From positions 1 to 63,758 of the forward strand of contig NZ_QLKQ01000043.1 in the NCBI RefSeq assembly GCF_003349955.1: a stretch of DNA of 63,758 bases, written 5' to 3'. The notes under the pieces are model-generated. The model made no database searches, was not told the DNA's origin, and was given only the letters and a program-made list of their open reading frames with translations. This DNA is from Azospirillum brasilense (GTDB taxonomy: Bacteria; Pseudomonadota; Alphaproteobacteria; Azospirillales; Azospirillaceae). A program made the position numbers and the translations under genes. Positions 46,700 through 55,247 of the stretch are shown piece after piece (the first letter of the stretch is position 1; each line of letters starts with the position of its first letter).

Positions 46700-48811
46700 T
46701 CAGATCAGCAACGCGTGGATCGTGTCGGCCAGCTCGTCCGGGTTGATCGGCTTGCGCAGGAAGACGGTGCGGCGCCCGCCCGACTTCGGGTCGGCCAGCA
46801 GATCGTCCAGGCTTTCCGTTTCCGGCGGGTAGCCGGACATCAGGACGGTCGGCAGGTCCGGATTCTCCCGGCGCAGCGTGCGCGCCACAGACGCCCCGCC
46901 GAGCTGCGGCATCACGAGGTCGGTCACCAGCAGGTCGAAGGCGCCGCCATGGTCGGCGTAGGCGCGCAGGGCCTCGGTGCCGTCGGCGGCGCAGACCACC
47001 CTCATCCCCATGTCCTCCAGCGTCAGGCGGATGAAATCGCGCACCTGCGCCTCGTCCTCGACCAGCAGGACGGTGGCGGCCATCGACAGCCCCTCCATCT
47101 CGTCGTCCTCCGCGTCGAGGAGGAACGCGTCGTCCAGGCCGAAGGCGTCCAGGCCGGGGGCGTCCGCGTCCTGCGGTTCCGCGACCTCCTCCGTCGGGAA
47201 GCGGAGCGTGAAGACGGTGCCGCGCCCCAGTTCCGTGTCCACCTCGACGTCGCCGCCGGCCCGCGCGACCGTGGAATAGACCAGCGCCAGCCCCAGCCCG
47301 GTCCCGGCCCCCGGCTCCTTGGTGGTGAAGAAGGGTTCGAAGATGCGGTCGATCACCGCCGGGTCGATGCCGCAACCGGTGTCGGCAACGGTGATGGTGA
47401 CTCCAAGATCGTCCGTCCGCTCCGCCGCGATGGTGATCGGCCCGCCCTCCGGCATGGCGTCGCGCGCGTTGAGCACGAGGTTGAGCAGCGACTGGTGCAG
47501 CAGGGCCGGGTCGATGGTCACCGCCGCCCCGCCGCCCGCGCCGCCGATCCGCAGCGGGTGGCGCTCGCCCAGCGTCGGGCCGAGGAAACGGCGCAGATCG
47601 TCGATCACCGCGCCGACGCGCACGGGACGCGCCGCGTCGGTCTGGCCGGGCCGCCCGAAGCTGAGAAGCTGGGCGGTCAGGCCGGAGGCGCGGTCGGTCG
47701 CCTTGACGATCTCGGTCAGGCACTGCTCGACCCGCGGGCGGTCCTGCGGGGCGCGGCGGGCCATCTGGGCGAAGCCGCCGATGGCCGTCAGCATGTTGTT
47801 GAACTCGTGGGCGATGCCGCCGGCCAACTGGCCGATGGCCTGCATCTTCTGCGCCTGCTGGATGGCGCGTTCCGCCTGCTTGCGCCCGGTGATGTCGGTG
47901 AGGACGAGGAACCACGCCGCCTCTCCCTCGACCGCGAAGGGGTGAATGCCGACCTCAAGCTCGCGCAGGGCGCCCTGCGCGGTGACGAAGCGGGCCTCGA
48001 CCGGCGGCGGGGCTTCCAGGCCGCTGCCGGGCGGGGGCAGCCAGTCGAACAGGCGCTGCACCCCGTCGAACTCCGTCGCCTCGACCAGCGGGATGCGCAG
48101 CATGGCCTCGGGATCGCCGTTGCCCAGAATCAGCGCGGCGGAGCGGTTGGCGAAGCGCAGCCGCAGCCCATCCCAGATCAGGATGCCGTAGGGCGCCATC
48201 TCGACCAGCCGGCGGTAGCGCGCCTCGCTGTCGGCCAGCGCCTCCTCGTGGCGCTTCAGTTCCGTGATGTCGGTGAGGATCTTGACCACGCCGCCGAAGC
48301 GCGTGGCGTGCTCGCTGATGCGGTACCAACGCCCGTCGCCGAGCTGATGGTCGGTCGGCGGCCCGCTGCGGATGTGGCGGTTCAGCCGCTCGGCGATCCA
48401 GTCGGACGGGTCGCCCAGATCGTCGCCGGCGGCCCCCCGCTCCACCGCGACGCGCAGCAGATCGGCGAAGCGGACGCCGGGAACCAGATGGTCGGACAGC
48501 AGCGGGTAGGCGGCGCGGTAGCGGTCGTTGCACAGCACCAGCCGTCCGTCGGCGCCGAACAGCACGAAGCCTTCGGACACGCAACCGATGGCGTCGGACA
48601 GCAGGGAACGGAAATGCGCCTCGCCCGGCCCCTGGAAATCGTCGGGAACCGGGTCGTCCAGGGCCGCCGAAAGCCGGTCGCGCAGAGCGCGCAATGGTTC
48701 CCGAAGATCGTTCAGCGCGCCGGGCGGCGCGGCGGAGAGCCGCGCGCCCAGGCTGGTGAGGAGTTCCGCAAGCTCTTGGTCGGGCCGGTCCATAACCCGG
48801 CATTCAACCAT
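46700..48811 (-). CDS. Soluble hybrid PAS histidine kinase (copy A)
   Basis: A 703-residue hybrid kinase without membrane segments. Order: short helical N-terminus with QELAELLTSLGARL, a PAS_7-type domain (about 70-185, DAIGCVSEGFVLFGADGRLVLCNDRYRAAYP), PAS (190-315), HisKA with H335 in [18 protein letters not shown], HATPase with [17 protein letters not shown], an acidic linker (541-575), and a receiver (578-703) with D631 in VTDLVMPQLGG and K687. Start at 48811 has GGGGAGAT upstream; an ATG at residue 7 is also possible. It opens the whole signalling block; a leftward NifO-like gene lies 33 bases upstream. Confidence 0.93.
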   Translation of the reverse strand: MVECRVMDRPDQELAELLTSLGARLSAAPPGALNDLREPLRALRDRLSAALDDPVPDDFQGPGEAHFRSLLSDAIGCVSEGFVLFGADGRLVLCNDRYRAAYPLLSDHLVPGVRFADLLRVAVERGAAGDDLGDPSDWIAERLNRHIRSGPPTDHQLGDGRWYRISEHATRFGGVVKILTDITELKRHEEALADSEARYRRLVEMAPYGILIWDGLRLRFANRSAALILGNGDPEAMLRIPLVEATEFDGVQRLFDWLPPPGSGLEAPPPVEARFVTAQGALRELEVGIHPFAVEGEAAWFLVLTDITGRKQAERAIQQAQKMQAIGQLAGGIAHEFNNMLTAIGGFAQMARRAPQDRPRVEQCLTEIVKATDRASGLTAQLLSFGRPGQTDAARPVRVGAVIDDLRRFLGPTLGERHPLRIGGAGGGAAVTIDPALLHQSLLNLVLNARDAMPEGGPITIAAERTDDLGVTITVADTGCGIDPAVIDRIFEPFFTTKEPGAGTGLGLALVYSTVARAGGDVEVDTELGRGTVFTLRFPTEEVAEPQDADAPGLDAFGLDDAFLLDAEDDEMEGLSMAATVLLVEDEAQVRDFIRLTLEDMGMRVVCAADGTEALRAYADHGGAFDLLVTDLVMPQLGGASVARTLRRENPDLPTVLMSGYPPETESLDDLLADPKSGGRRTVFLRKPINPDELADTIHALLI

Positions 48812-48844
48812 CAGCCCCCATCTCCCCGCCAGTTGATTCCGCGC

Positions 48845-49276
48845 TCAGCCCTGCTTCGGGAAATGGTGATGTCCGTGGTCGCAGACGCCGCGCGAATGCT
48901 TGTCGTCGCAGCTTTCGCCGGAGGCGGTCAGGCCGATCCAGGCGTGCAGCGTGTTGGGGTCGAACCCGGCCTTGCGGTCCGCCCCGACCTGGAGCAGCGG
49001 GCGGCGGATCAGGTCGCGGTCGGCCAGCAGGGCGGCCAGTGCCGACTCCTCGTCCAGCTCGTCGGGCTTCACGGCGCCGGTCTTGACCGCTGCGGCGCGC
49101 CGGTTGAACCAGTCCTCGACCGGACGGTCCTCGAAGAAGGGGCGCAGGGTTTCGGCGGTGAGGGGCTCGGCGGCCAGATCGCGCTCCACCAGCGTGTGGC
49201 CGGCGGCCTGGAGCTGAAGCTTCTGCTTGGCGTTGGCCGTGCAGCCGGACAGACCGTAAAAGATCACTTCCGTCAT
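48845..49276 (-). CDS. ArsC/Spx-family protein, NifO (nitrogenase-associated) type, with metal-binding tail
   Basis: A 143-residue thioredoxin-fold protein. The N-terminus VIFYGLSGCTANAKQKLQLQAAGHTLVERDL has a lone Cys (C12) where ArsC and Spx have theirs, and FNRRAAAVKTG plus RRPLLQVGADRKAGFD match the family called nitrogenase-associated protein (NifO). The C-terminus is rich in ligands: C123, H127, C132, H134 and H136-H138. No nif gene lies in the window. The start at 49276 begins the homologous sequence. Nitrogen fixation is plausible for the presumed genus, but the tie here is only by family name. Confidence 0.82.
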   Translation of the reverse strand: MTEVIFYGLSGCTANAKQKLQLQAAGHTLVERDLAAEPLTAETLRPFFEDRPVEDWFNRRAAAVKTGAVKPDELDEESALAALLADRDLIRRPLLQVGADRKAGFDPNTLHAWIGLTASGESCDDKHSRGVCDHGHHHFPKQG

Positions 49277-49419
49277 GGGGTTGGTGCTCCGCATCGAAAC
49301 AGGACGAATTAGGTCCAGTCTACCGGCGCGGAGACCGGGGGTGCCGGTGACGGAATGTCGCACCCCCGGATTGTCGAACGGATCGGCTGTTCGCGAAAAA
49401 TCTCATTCGATGAAATCAA

Positions 49420-49536
49420 CCCTCTCCCCTCTGGGGAGAGGGTGGCCCGAAGGGCCGGTGAGGGGGTTGCGCATGGAGGTATGTTCGGCAAAAGCACAAC
49501 CCCCTCACCCTAACCCTCTCCCCAGAGGGGAGAGGG
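49420..49536. repeat. 117-base inverted repeat (dispersed palindromic element)
   Basis: The outer arms are exact reverse complements of 24 bases (49420-49443 and 49513-49536, beginning CCCTCTCCCC), each also nearly self-complementary. An inner pair GGTGAGGGGGTT / AACCCCCTCACC (49457-49468, 49498-49509) continues the stem. It lies between the NifO-like gene and the solute-binding gene. The CCCTCTCCCC..GGGGAGAGGG type is a known dispersed intergenic repeat in GC-rich proteobacteria; it may also end transcription of the ABC operon. Confidence 0.9.
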
Positions 49537-49540
49537 AACT

Positions 49541-50560
49541 TTACTTGATGCGCTTCAGCGAGTCCTCGACGTAGGCGTTGGTGTAGGTCTTGGACAGGTC
49601 GATGTCCGTCGCCGCCACGGCCTTGTCGAAGGCCTTCAGCACCTTGTAGGCGGCCTCCGCCCCTTCCTGGGAGAAGCGGCCATCGGGCGAATAGGTCGGC
49701 TTCGAATGCTCGAACGCCTGGGCGTAGAGCGTCTGGTTGCCGAGGAAGTATTCCGGCGGCAGGACCTTCAGCACATCCTCGGTCTTGGCCTGATCCAGCC
49801 ACTTCAGCGTCCGCACGAAGACGTCGACCAGCGCCTGGGTCGTCTTCGGGTTCTCCTTGATGAAGGCCGGCGTGGTGTAGAGCACCGCCGCCGGATACGG
49901 CCCGCCGTAGGTGTCCAGCGTGCCCTTTTCCGTCCGGGTGTCGGCGATGGTGCTGACGTCGCCGTCGGCCTCCAACTGGCTGATCACCGGGTCGAGGTTG
50001 GCGATGGCGTCGATCTCGCCGCGCTTCACCGCGGCCACCGCGCTGGGGCCGCCGCCGACACCGATGAAGGACACGTCTTCCGGCGTCATCCCGTGCTGGG
50101 TCAGCAGGTAGTTGACCATGAAGTTGGTCGAGGAGCCGGGGGCGGTCACGCCGATCTTCTTGCCCTTCAGCTCCTTGATCGATTTGATCGTGCCGGCCTT
50201 GTTGACCGCGGCCAGGACGATGCCCGGATAGCGGCCCAGCAGGGCGACGGCGGTGATCGGCTGGCCCTTGGCCTGCATCTGCACCGTGTGGTCGAAGGCG
50301 CCCGTCACGATGTCCGCGGAACCCCCGACCAGCGCCTGGAGGCTCTTGGCACCACCGCCGAAGTCGTTGATCTCGACGTTCAGCCCGGCCTCCTTGAAGT
50401 AGCCGAGCCGCTCCGCCACCGTCAGCGGCAGGTAATAGAGCAGCGGCTTGCCGCCGACCGCCAGCTTCAGGTCCTTCTTCTCGACCTGCTGGGCGTTCGC
50501 CCCGCCGATCCCGAAGGCCAGGACCACCGCCGCGGCGGCGATCACGCTTTTCATACGCAT
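49541..50560 (-). CDS. ABC transporter substrate-binding protein, TauA/SsuA (NMT1) type
   Basis: A 339-residue periplasmic binding protein. The signal peptide ends in GGANAQ. The NMT1/SsuA-like fold shows LPLTVAERLGYFKEAGLNVEI, the glycine-rich DFGGGAKSLQALVGGSADIV, then GVTAPGSSTNFMVNYLL. It is in the clan that binds taurine, alkanesulfonates, nitrate or thiamine precursors; the ligand cannot be named from sequence. It is the last gene of an ATPase-permease-binding-protein operon. The start at 50560 has GGGAGG six bases upstream. Confidence 0.92.
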   Translation of the reverse strand: MRMKSVIAAAAVVLAFGIGGANAQQVEKKDLKLAVGGKPLLYYLPLTVAERLGYFKEAGLNVEINDFGGGAKSLQALVGGSADIVTGAFDHTVQMQAKGQPITAVALLGRYPGIVLAAVNKAGTIKSIKELKGKKIGVTAPGSSTNFMVNYLLTQHGMTPEDVSFIGVGGGPSAVAAVKRGEIDAIANLDPVISQLEADGDVSTIADTRTEKGTLDTYGGPYPAAVLYTTPAFIKENPKTTQALVDVFVRTLKWLDQAKTEDVLKVLPPEYFLGNQTLYAQAFEHSKPTYSPDGRFSQEGAEAAYKVLKAFDKAVAATDIDLSKTYTNAYVEDSLKRIK

Positions 50561-50595
50561 GGCTTCCCTCCCAGGTTTCTTTCCATATGGCGCGG

Positions 50596-51405
50596 TCATC
50601 CCTGCGCGTTGGTCGTCTGCGCCTCCTGCGGGCGCCAGTGCAGAAGGCGTTTCTCGATGACGGTCACCACGGCGTCGATCACCACGACGAAGATCGTTAG
50701 GACCAGCATGCCGGAGAAGACGCCGACCGTGTCGAACACCCCCTCCGCCTGATGGATGCGGTAGCCGAGGCCGGCGGCGGAGCCGAGATACTCGCCCACC
50801 ACCGCGCCGACCATGGCGAAGCCGACCGCGGTGTGCAGGCTGGAGAAGACCCAGGACAGGGCGGACGGCAGATAGACGTGCCGGAACAGGTGCCGGTTGC
50901 TCGCCCCCAGCATCTTCGCGTTGGCCAGCACCACCGGGCTGACTTCCTTCACGCCCTGGTAGACGTTGAAGAAGACGATGAAGAAGACCAGCGTCACCCC
51001 CAGCGCCACCTTCGACCAGATGCCGAGACCCAGCCACAGCGCGAAGATCGGCGCCAGCACCACGCGGGGCAGCGCGTTGACCGCCTTGATGTAGGGGTCG
51101 AAGACGATGGAGACCAAGGGGGCGCGGGCGAACCAGAAACCGAAGGCGATGCCCGCCACCGTGCCGATGACGAAGGCCAGCGCGGTCTCCAGAAGCGTGA
51201 TGCCCAGGTGGTACCAGATCACCCCGGACGCGAAGTCGCTCCAGGTGCGTTCCAGCACCGCCAGCGGCGTGCCGAAGAAGAAGGGGCTCAGGATCTTCGT
51301 CGCGGTCAGGACGTGCCAGATCAGGAAGAAACCGATCAGCACGGCGACCTGCAGCAGCAGGATCACCGGGCGGCTCGGCAGGCGTTTCACACGGGCCACG
51401 GCCAT
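50596..51405 (-). CDS. ABC transporter permease, TauC/SsuC type
   Basis: A 269-residue inner-membrane subunit with about six hydrophobic segments. The cytoplasmic EAA loop is visible as ANAKMLGASNRHLFRHVYLPSA (about 166-187), which docks with the ATPase. It belongs to the BPD_transp_1 family with SsuC and TauC. The gene starts 24 bases after the ATPase gene's stop and ends 35 bases before the binding protein's start. Confidence 0.93.
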   Translation of the reverse strand: MAVARVKRLPSRPVILLLQVAVLIGFFLIWHVLTATKILSPFFFGTPLAVLERTWSDFASGVIWYHLGITLLETALAFVIGTVAGIAFGFWFARAPLVSIVFDPYIKAVNALPRVVLAPIFALWLGLGIWSKVALGVTLVFFIVFFNVYQGVKEVSPVVLANAKMLGASNRHLFRHVYLPSALSWVFSSLHTAVGFAMVGAVVGEYLGSAAGLGYRIHQAEGVFDTVGVFSGMLVLTIFVVVIDAVVTVIEKRLLHWRPQEAQTTNAQG

Positions 51406-51429
51406 GGGGTCCTCACGTCGGCTTGGACG

Positions 51430-52284
51430 TCATTTCAGTTTGGTTTGGGCGTAGCCCTTCAGCACTTCCTCGCGCAGCTGCCCCCAGATCTCCCGGTGCA
51501 GGTCGAGGAAGCGCGGCGTCATGCGGATCTCCGCCACGTCGCGCGGGCGCTCCAGATCCACCCGGTACTCGCCGATCAGCCGGGCGCCGGGGCCGGCCGA
51601 CAGCACCAGCACCCGGTCGGACATGGAGATGGCCTCCTCCAGGTCGTGGGTGATGAAGACCACCGACTTGCGGTCCGCCGACCACAGGTCGAGCAGTTCG
51701 TTCTCCATCAGCTGCCGCGTCTGGATGTCGAGCGCCGAGAAGGGCTCGTCCATCAGCACGATCTTGGGATCGACGATCAGCGTCTGGGCCAGCGCCACCC
51801 GCTTGCGCATGCCGCCGGAGAGCTGGTGGGGGTAGCGGTCGCCGAAGCGGTCCAGCCCGACGCGGGCCAGCCAGGGGCGCGCCCGCTCCTCCGCCTCGCG
51901 CCGCGGCACGCCGCGGAACTCCAGCCCGGCGGCGACATTCTCCAGCGCCGACTTCCAGGGCATCAGCGCGTCGGCCTGGAACATGTAGCCGGCGTGCGGA
52001 TTGATGCCATCGACCGGTTCCCCGAAGGTCAGGGCGCGCCCGGCGCTGGGGGCGAGCAGGCCCGCCGCGACGTTCAGGATGGTGGATTTGCCGCTGCCGG
52101 TCGGCCCGACGATGGACACGAACTCCCCCGCGGCCACCGACAGGGTCACGCCCTGGACCGCCGTGTAGGTCTGCCCGCGCCCGTCGGGCGATGGAAAGGT
52201 GCAGGTCACGCCGTCCAGGCGGAGCGCGGCCTTGTCCGCCCCCTCCGTCCGCAGGGCGGCCGCCACGGCGGCGCTGTCTGACAT
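51430..52284 (-). CDS. ABC transporter ATP-binding protein, TauB/SsuB type
   Basis: A 284-residue ATPase. Walker A is GPTGSGKST (60-68), signature LSGGMRKRVALAQTL, Walker B IVLMDEPFSALD, and the switch His lies in FITHDLEEAI. It is closest to the nitrate/sulfonate/taurine branch. The ATG at 52284 begins MSDSAAVAAAL; a TTG directly before it is not needed. First gene of the operon with permease and binding protein. The esterase gene upstream is in the same direction, 102 bases away. Confidence 0.94.
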   Translation of the reverse strand: MSDSAAVAAALRTEGADKAALRLDGVTCTFPSPDGRGQTYTAVQGVTLSVAAGEFVSIVGPTGSGKSTILNVAAGLLAPSAGRALTFGEPVDGINPHAGYMFQADALMPWKSALENVAAGLEFRGVPRREAEERARPWLARVGLDRFGDRYPHQLSGGMRKRVALAQTLIVDPKIVLMDEPFSALDIQTRQLMENELLDLWSADRKSVVFITHDLEEAISMSDRVLVLSAGPGARLIGEYRVDLERPRDVAEIRMTPRFLDLHREIWGQLREEVLKGYAQTKLK

Positions 52285-52386
52285 CAATGCGTTCCGTCCC
52301 TGATGGTCGTTTTCACGGCATCTTGGCGGAATGAGGCGGCCTCGGCAATGGGCACAGCCAACAATTGTTGCTGCGGATGGCGCGAC

Positions 52387-53262
52387 TCAGTCCAGCCGCG
52401 CGAAGAAGGCCATGATCGCCGCCCCCACCCCTTGTGGCCATTGATGTGGGTAGAAGCGCCCATTGCGCGCGCGGTCGTCGGCCAGCGGGCACCACAGCAC
52501 CGGGTTCTCCTCGCCTTCGGCGCCATAGCGCCGGCAGTTGAAGCGGTGCGGCTCGTCGGGCTCGCTGCCCGTCGGCAACCCGTCCTGGGCCAGCAGCGCA
52601 CGGCGCAGGCGCAGGGCTTCGGAAACCGGTACCTGCTCGTCGCGCGGGTTGTGCAGGACCATGGCGGCGACCGGCCCGCCGCAGTCCTTGGGCCGCGCGG
52701 AGCCGCCGCCAAGGCTGGCCAGCCCGCGGATCACCCCGCCCCGCGCGCAGGCGAGGCTGTTGGCGAAGGAACCGCCCAGCGAATGGCCGACGACGAACAC
52801 CCGGCCCATGTCGATGCAGTAGCTCGCCGCCATGCTCTCCAGAACGGCATCGAACAGCCGGAAATCGCGCAGCCGGTCCGGCGGGTCGCCGGGATCGGAC
52901 CAGACGTTCAATCCGCGGGCGTCCTTCAGGCTCGCGGGATAGACGACGATCGCCGGCTCCTCCGCCTGCCCTTCCAGGCCGAAGTAGCGCCGCACCTCGG
53001 CGTTGCTGTTGGTCCGCCCGTGGAAGGCGACGACGAGGCTGTGCGGATGGTCGGGGCGATAGCCCTCCGGCACGGCCACGATCAGCCCACGCGCCGCCCC
53101 GTCCAGGGTCACATGGTCGGGCACCGTTGCCGGGGGTGGCACACCGCAACCGTCCGACCCGCGGCGCGGCGCCACATTATTAACCAATTCCGCCGATAAG
53201 CCCTGAACGGCCCACAGAATCAGCAAGGCCGCGGCGCAAAATGCGCAAAATTGTTTCACCAT
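52387..53262 (-). CDS. Secreted esterase of the LpqC/PHB depolymerase-like family
   Basis: A 291-residue exported alpha/beta hydrolase. The signal peptide is hydrophobic to about residue 23 (ends GLSAE). Then come LVVAFHGRTNSNAEVRRYFGLE (oxyanion region), the nucleophile elbow VGHSLGGSFANSL, the Asp in HNPRDEQVP, and His in FYPHQWPQG. This family covers polyhydroxybutyrate depolymerases, feruloyl and acetylxylan esterases; the substrate is not clear. Several Cys (SDGCG, SYCID, RFNCRRYG) suit disulfides in the periplasm. It is divergent from the ClpP-like gene. Confidence 0.88.
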   Translation of the reverse strand: MVKQFCAFCAAALLILWAVQGLSAELVNNVAPRRGSDGCGVPPPATVPDHVTLDGAARGLIVAVPEGYRPDHPHSLVVAFHGRTNSNAEVRRYFGLEGQAEEPAIVVYPASLKDARGLNVWSDPGDPPDRLRDFRLFDAVLESMAASYCIDMGRVFVVGHSLGGSFANSLACARGGVIRGLASLGGGSARPKDCGGPVAAMVLHNPRDEQVPVSEALRLRRALLAQDGLPTGSEPDEPHRFNCRRYGAEGEENPVLWCPLADDRARNGRFYPHQWPQGVGAAIMAFFARLD

Positions 53263-53393
53263 TCACAGCCCGATCGACCAACTCCCTTCATAAACAGCCT
53301 GTGGCAAAGGACGTTGCACGTTCGGACAGGCTCCGCGTTAACCATCACGCAAGCATTTCCCGGCACCCTCCTTCGCAGAGCAAGGAGGTTTCG

Positions 53394-54059
53394 ATGCCGG
53401 TTCACGCGACTGCACGCATGATGGTTCTGGGGCTGCTGCTGGCCGTCGGCTCGTCCGGGGCCGCGACCGCCGACAGCCTCTCGGTGAACCGTCCGAACCC
53501 GGCGCCGCCTCCCGTCGCCTCCGACTTTCCCGACGCCACGCTGGTCCGCGTCGATCAGCTGGACTCCACCACGCTGCGGCTGGATGGCATCATCACCCCG
53601 GCCGTGGAGCAGCGCTTCTCCGACGCGCTGCGCAGCGTGCCGGCGGGCCAGCCGGTGGTGGTCGAACTGTCGAGCCCCGGCGGCTTCACCACCGCGGGCT
53701 ACCGCATGATCGACCTGATGCTGGCGGAACGGCAGGCCGGGCGTGCCGTCGCCACCCGCGTGGCCGGCGGGCAGTCCTGCGAGAGCATGTGCGTCGGTCT
53801 CTATCTGGCCGGCTACCCGCGCTATGCCGCGCCGACCGCCGAGTTCATGGTGCACGCCCCGCGTCTGGCCGAGAACGGCCGGATGACGCTGCGCTCCACC
53901 GACCAGATGGTGAAGCGTCTGGTCGCGCTGGGCGCCGCCCCCGCCTGGATCGAGCGGGTGCGGGCCGCCGGCGGTTTCTCCGGCAGCCTCGACTACCGCG
54001 ACAACGCCGACCATCTGGCGGCGGTGGGCGCCAACATCGTCACCCACCTGATCCGCTAA
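53394..54059 (+). CDS. Periplasmic ClpP-like serine protease homologue
   Basis: A 221-residue exported ClpP/crotonase-fold protein. The signal peptide ends ATADS (about residue 28). VVVELSSPGGFTTAGYRMIDLM (88-109) is the Gly-rich strand; GGQSCESMCVGLYLAG places S131 at the nucleophile position and C133 just after; H154 in FMVHAPR is the His. Two Cys around the Ser (C129, C133) may form a disulfide, which would be unusual next to a nucleophile. Annotated as COG3904-type periplasmic protein. The start has AAGGAGG 6 bases upstream. Convergent with the aminotransferase, 6 bases apart. Confidence 0.85.
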   Translation: MPVHATARMMVLGLLLAVGSSGAATADSLSVNRPNPAPPPVASDFPDATLVRVDQLDSTTLRLDGIITPAVEQRFSDALRSVPAGQPVVVELSSPGGFTTAGYRMIDLMLAERQAGRAVATRVAGGQSCESMCVGLYLAGYPRYAAPTAEFMVHAPRLAENGRMTLRSTDQMVKRLVALGAAPAWIERVRAAGGFSGSLDYRDNADHLAAVGANIVTHLIR

Positions 54060-54065
54060 GGTCTT

Positions 54066-55247
54066 TTACGCTTCGCTTTCCACGAGACGCCGCGCGATCT
54101 CCGGCATGACCGCCGCGTCCACGTTGGCGAAGGCGAAGCGCAGGTAATCGTCCTGGCCGGGACCGAACATGGAGCCGGGCAGGCATAGGATGTTGTGATC
54201 GCGGGCCAGCCCCTCGGCCACGTTGTGGGCGCGCTTGCCGGCGAAGGGGTGCCGGACATAGGCGAAATAGGCGCCGATGCTGGCGATTCGATACCCGGTG
54301 CCGCTGGCCTCCATCGCCGATTGGAAGGCGTGGACGCGGGCCAGGATGTCGCCCCGCTTCTCCGCCACCCAGCCGTCCAGGGTCTCCAGCCCGAACAGCG
54401 CCGCCTTCTGGCCGACATGCGGCGCGCAGATGGCGAGGCAATCCATCACCTTGCGCGCCTGGGACAGCAGGCCGGCGTCGGCGATCACCGCGCCGACCCG
54501 ATAGCCGGCGAGGCTGTAGACCTTGGAGAAGCTGTAGAGCTGGACCAGCGTGCGCTGCCAGCCCGGCCGCTGGAACAGCCCGTGCGGCGCCCGCCCCTGC
54601 CAGTCCGGGAAGTCGCGATAGGTTTCGTCGAGAAGCAGTTTGACATTGCGCCGCTCGCACAGTTCGTACAGCGCCGCGATGGCCTCGGGCGGGGCGATGG
54701 CGCCGGTCGGGTTGTTGGGGGAGATCAGCACCAGCGCACGGGTGCCGGCGTCGATCAGCCGCTCGGCCTCCGCCGGGTCGGGGATCAGCCCGTTCTCCTC
54801 GCGCAACGCCAGCGGCCGGGCCTCGATGCCCAGCATGTCCAGCGTCATCTTGTGATTGAAGTACCAGGGGGCGGGCAGGATCACGTTGTCGCCGGCCCGC
54901 GCCAGCCCCATCACCGCCACCGCGAAGGCCTGATTGCAGCCGGCGGTGATCAGCACCTCGCCCGCCGTCACCTCGCCGCCGTAGAGCGACCCGGTGCGCC
55001 GGGCCAGCGCGGCGGTCAGCGGCGGGATGCCGTCGATGGCGGTGTAGCGCGCCGTGTCCGGCGCCCGCACCTGCTCGGCCAGATGGGCGGTCAGCGCGTC
55101 GGCGGGCGGGTAGCCGGGCACCGCCTGACAGAGGTCGATCAGCGGCTTGTCCGCCGGAAAGCTGCGGCCTTCCACCCAGCGCCACGCCTCGGCGATGGGC
55201 GGGGCCTCGGTGGCGGCGACGAGCGGGTTGACGTCTCTGCGGTCCAT
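54066..55247 (-). CDS. Aminotransferase class I/II
   Basis: A 393-residue fold-type I PLP enzyme. Catalytic lysine K242 in YSFSKVYSLAGYRVG; SPNNPTG (N179), DETYRDF (D207, Y210) and R250 are also in place. The N-terminus PLIDLCQAVPGYPPADAL resembles aspartate or alanine aminotransferases. The amino donor is unknown. The start at 55247 is where homology begins (MDRRDVNPL). It is the sole gene on its transcript and stands divergent from the heptad-repeat gene; no biosynthetic partner is nearby. Confidence 0.9.
   Translation of the reverse strand: MDRRDVNPLVAATEAPPIAEAWRWVEGRSFPADKPLIDLCQAVPGYPPADALTAHLAEQVRAPDTARYTAIDGIPPLTAALARRTGSLYGGEVTAGEVLITAGCNQAFAVAVMGLARAGDNVILPAPWYFNHKMTLDMLGIEARPLALREENGLIPDPAEAERLIDAGTRALVLISPNNPTGAIAPPEAIAALYELCERRNVKLLLDETYRDFPDWQGRAPHGLFQRPGWQRTLVQLYSFSKVYSLAGYRVGAVIADAGLLSQARKVMDCLAICAPHVGQKAALFGLETLDGWVAEKRGDILARVHAFQSAMEASGTGYRIASIGAYFAYVRHPFAGKRAHNVAEGLARDHNILCLPGSMFGPGQDDYLRFAFANVDAAVMPEIARRLVESEA

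Noticed and set aside
40021..48811. The signalling block as a chemotaxis (che) operon because of the nearby chemoreceptor.
   Set aside because: No cheA, cheW, cheR, cheB or cheY is present, and the receptor has its own upstream region of about 230 bases.
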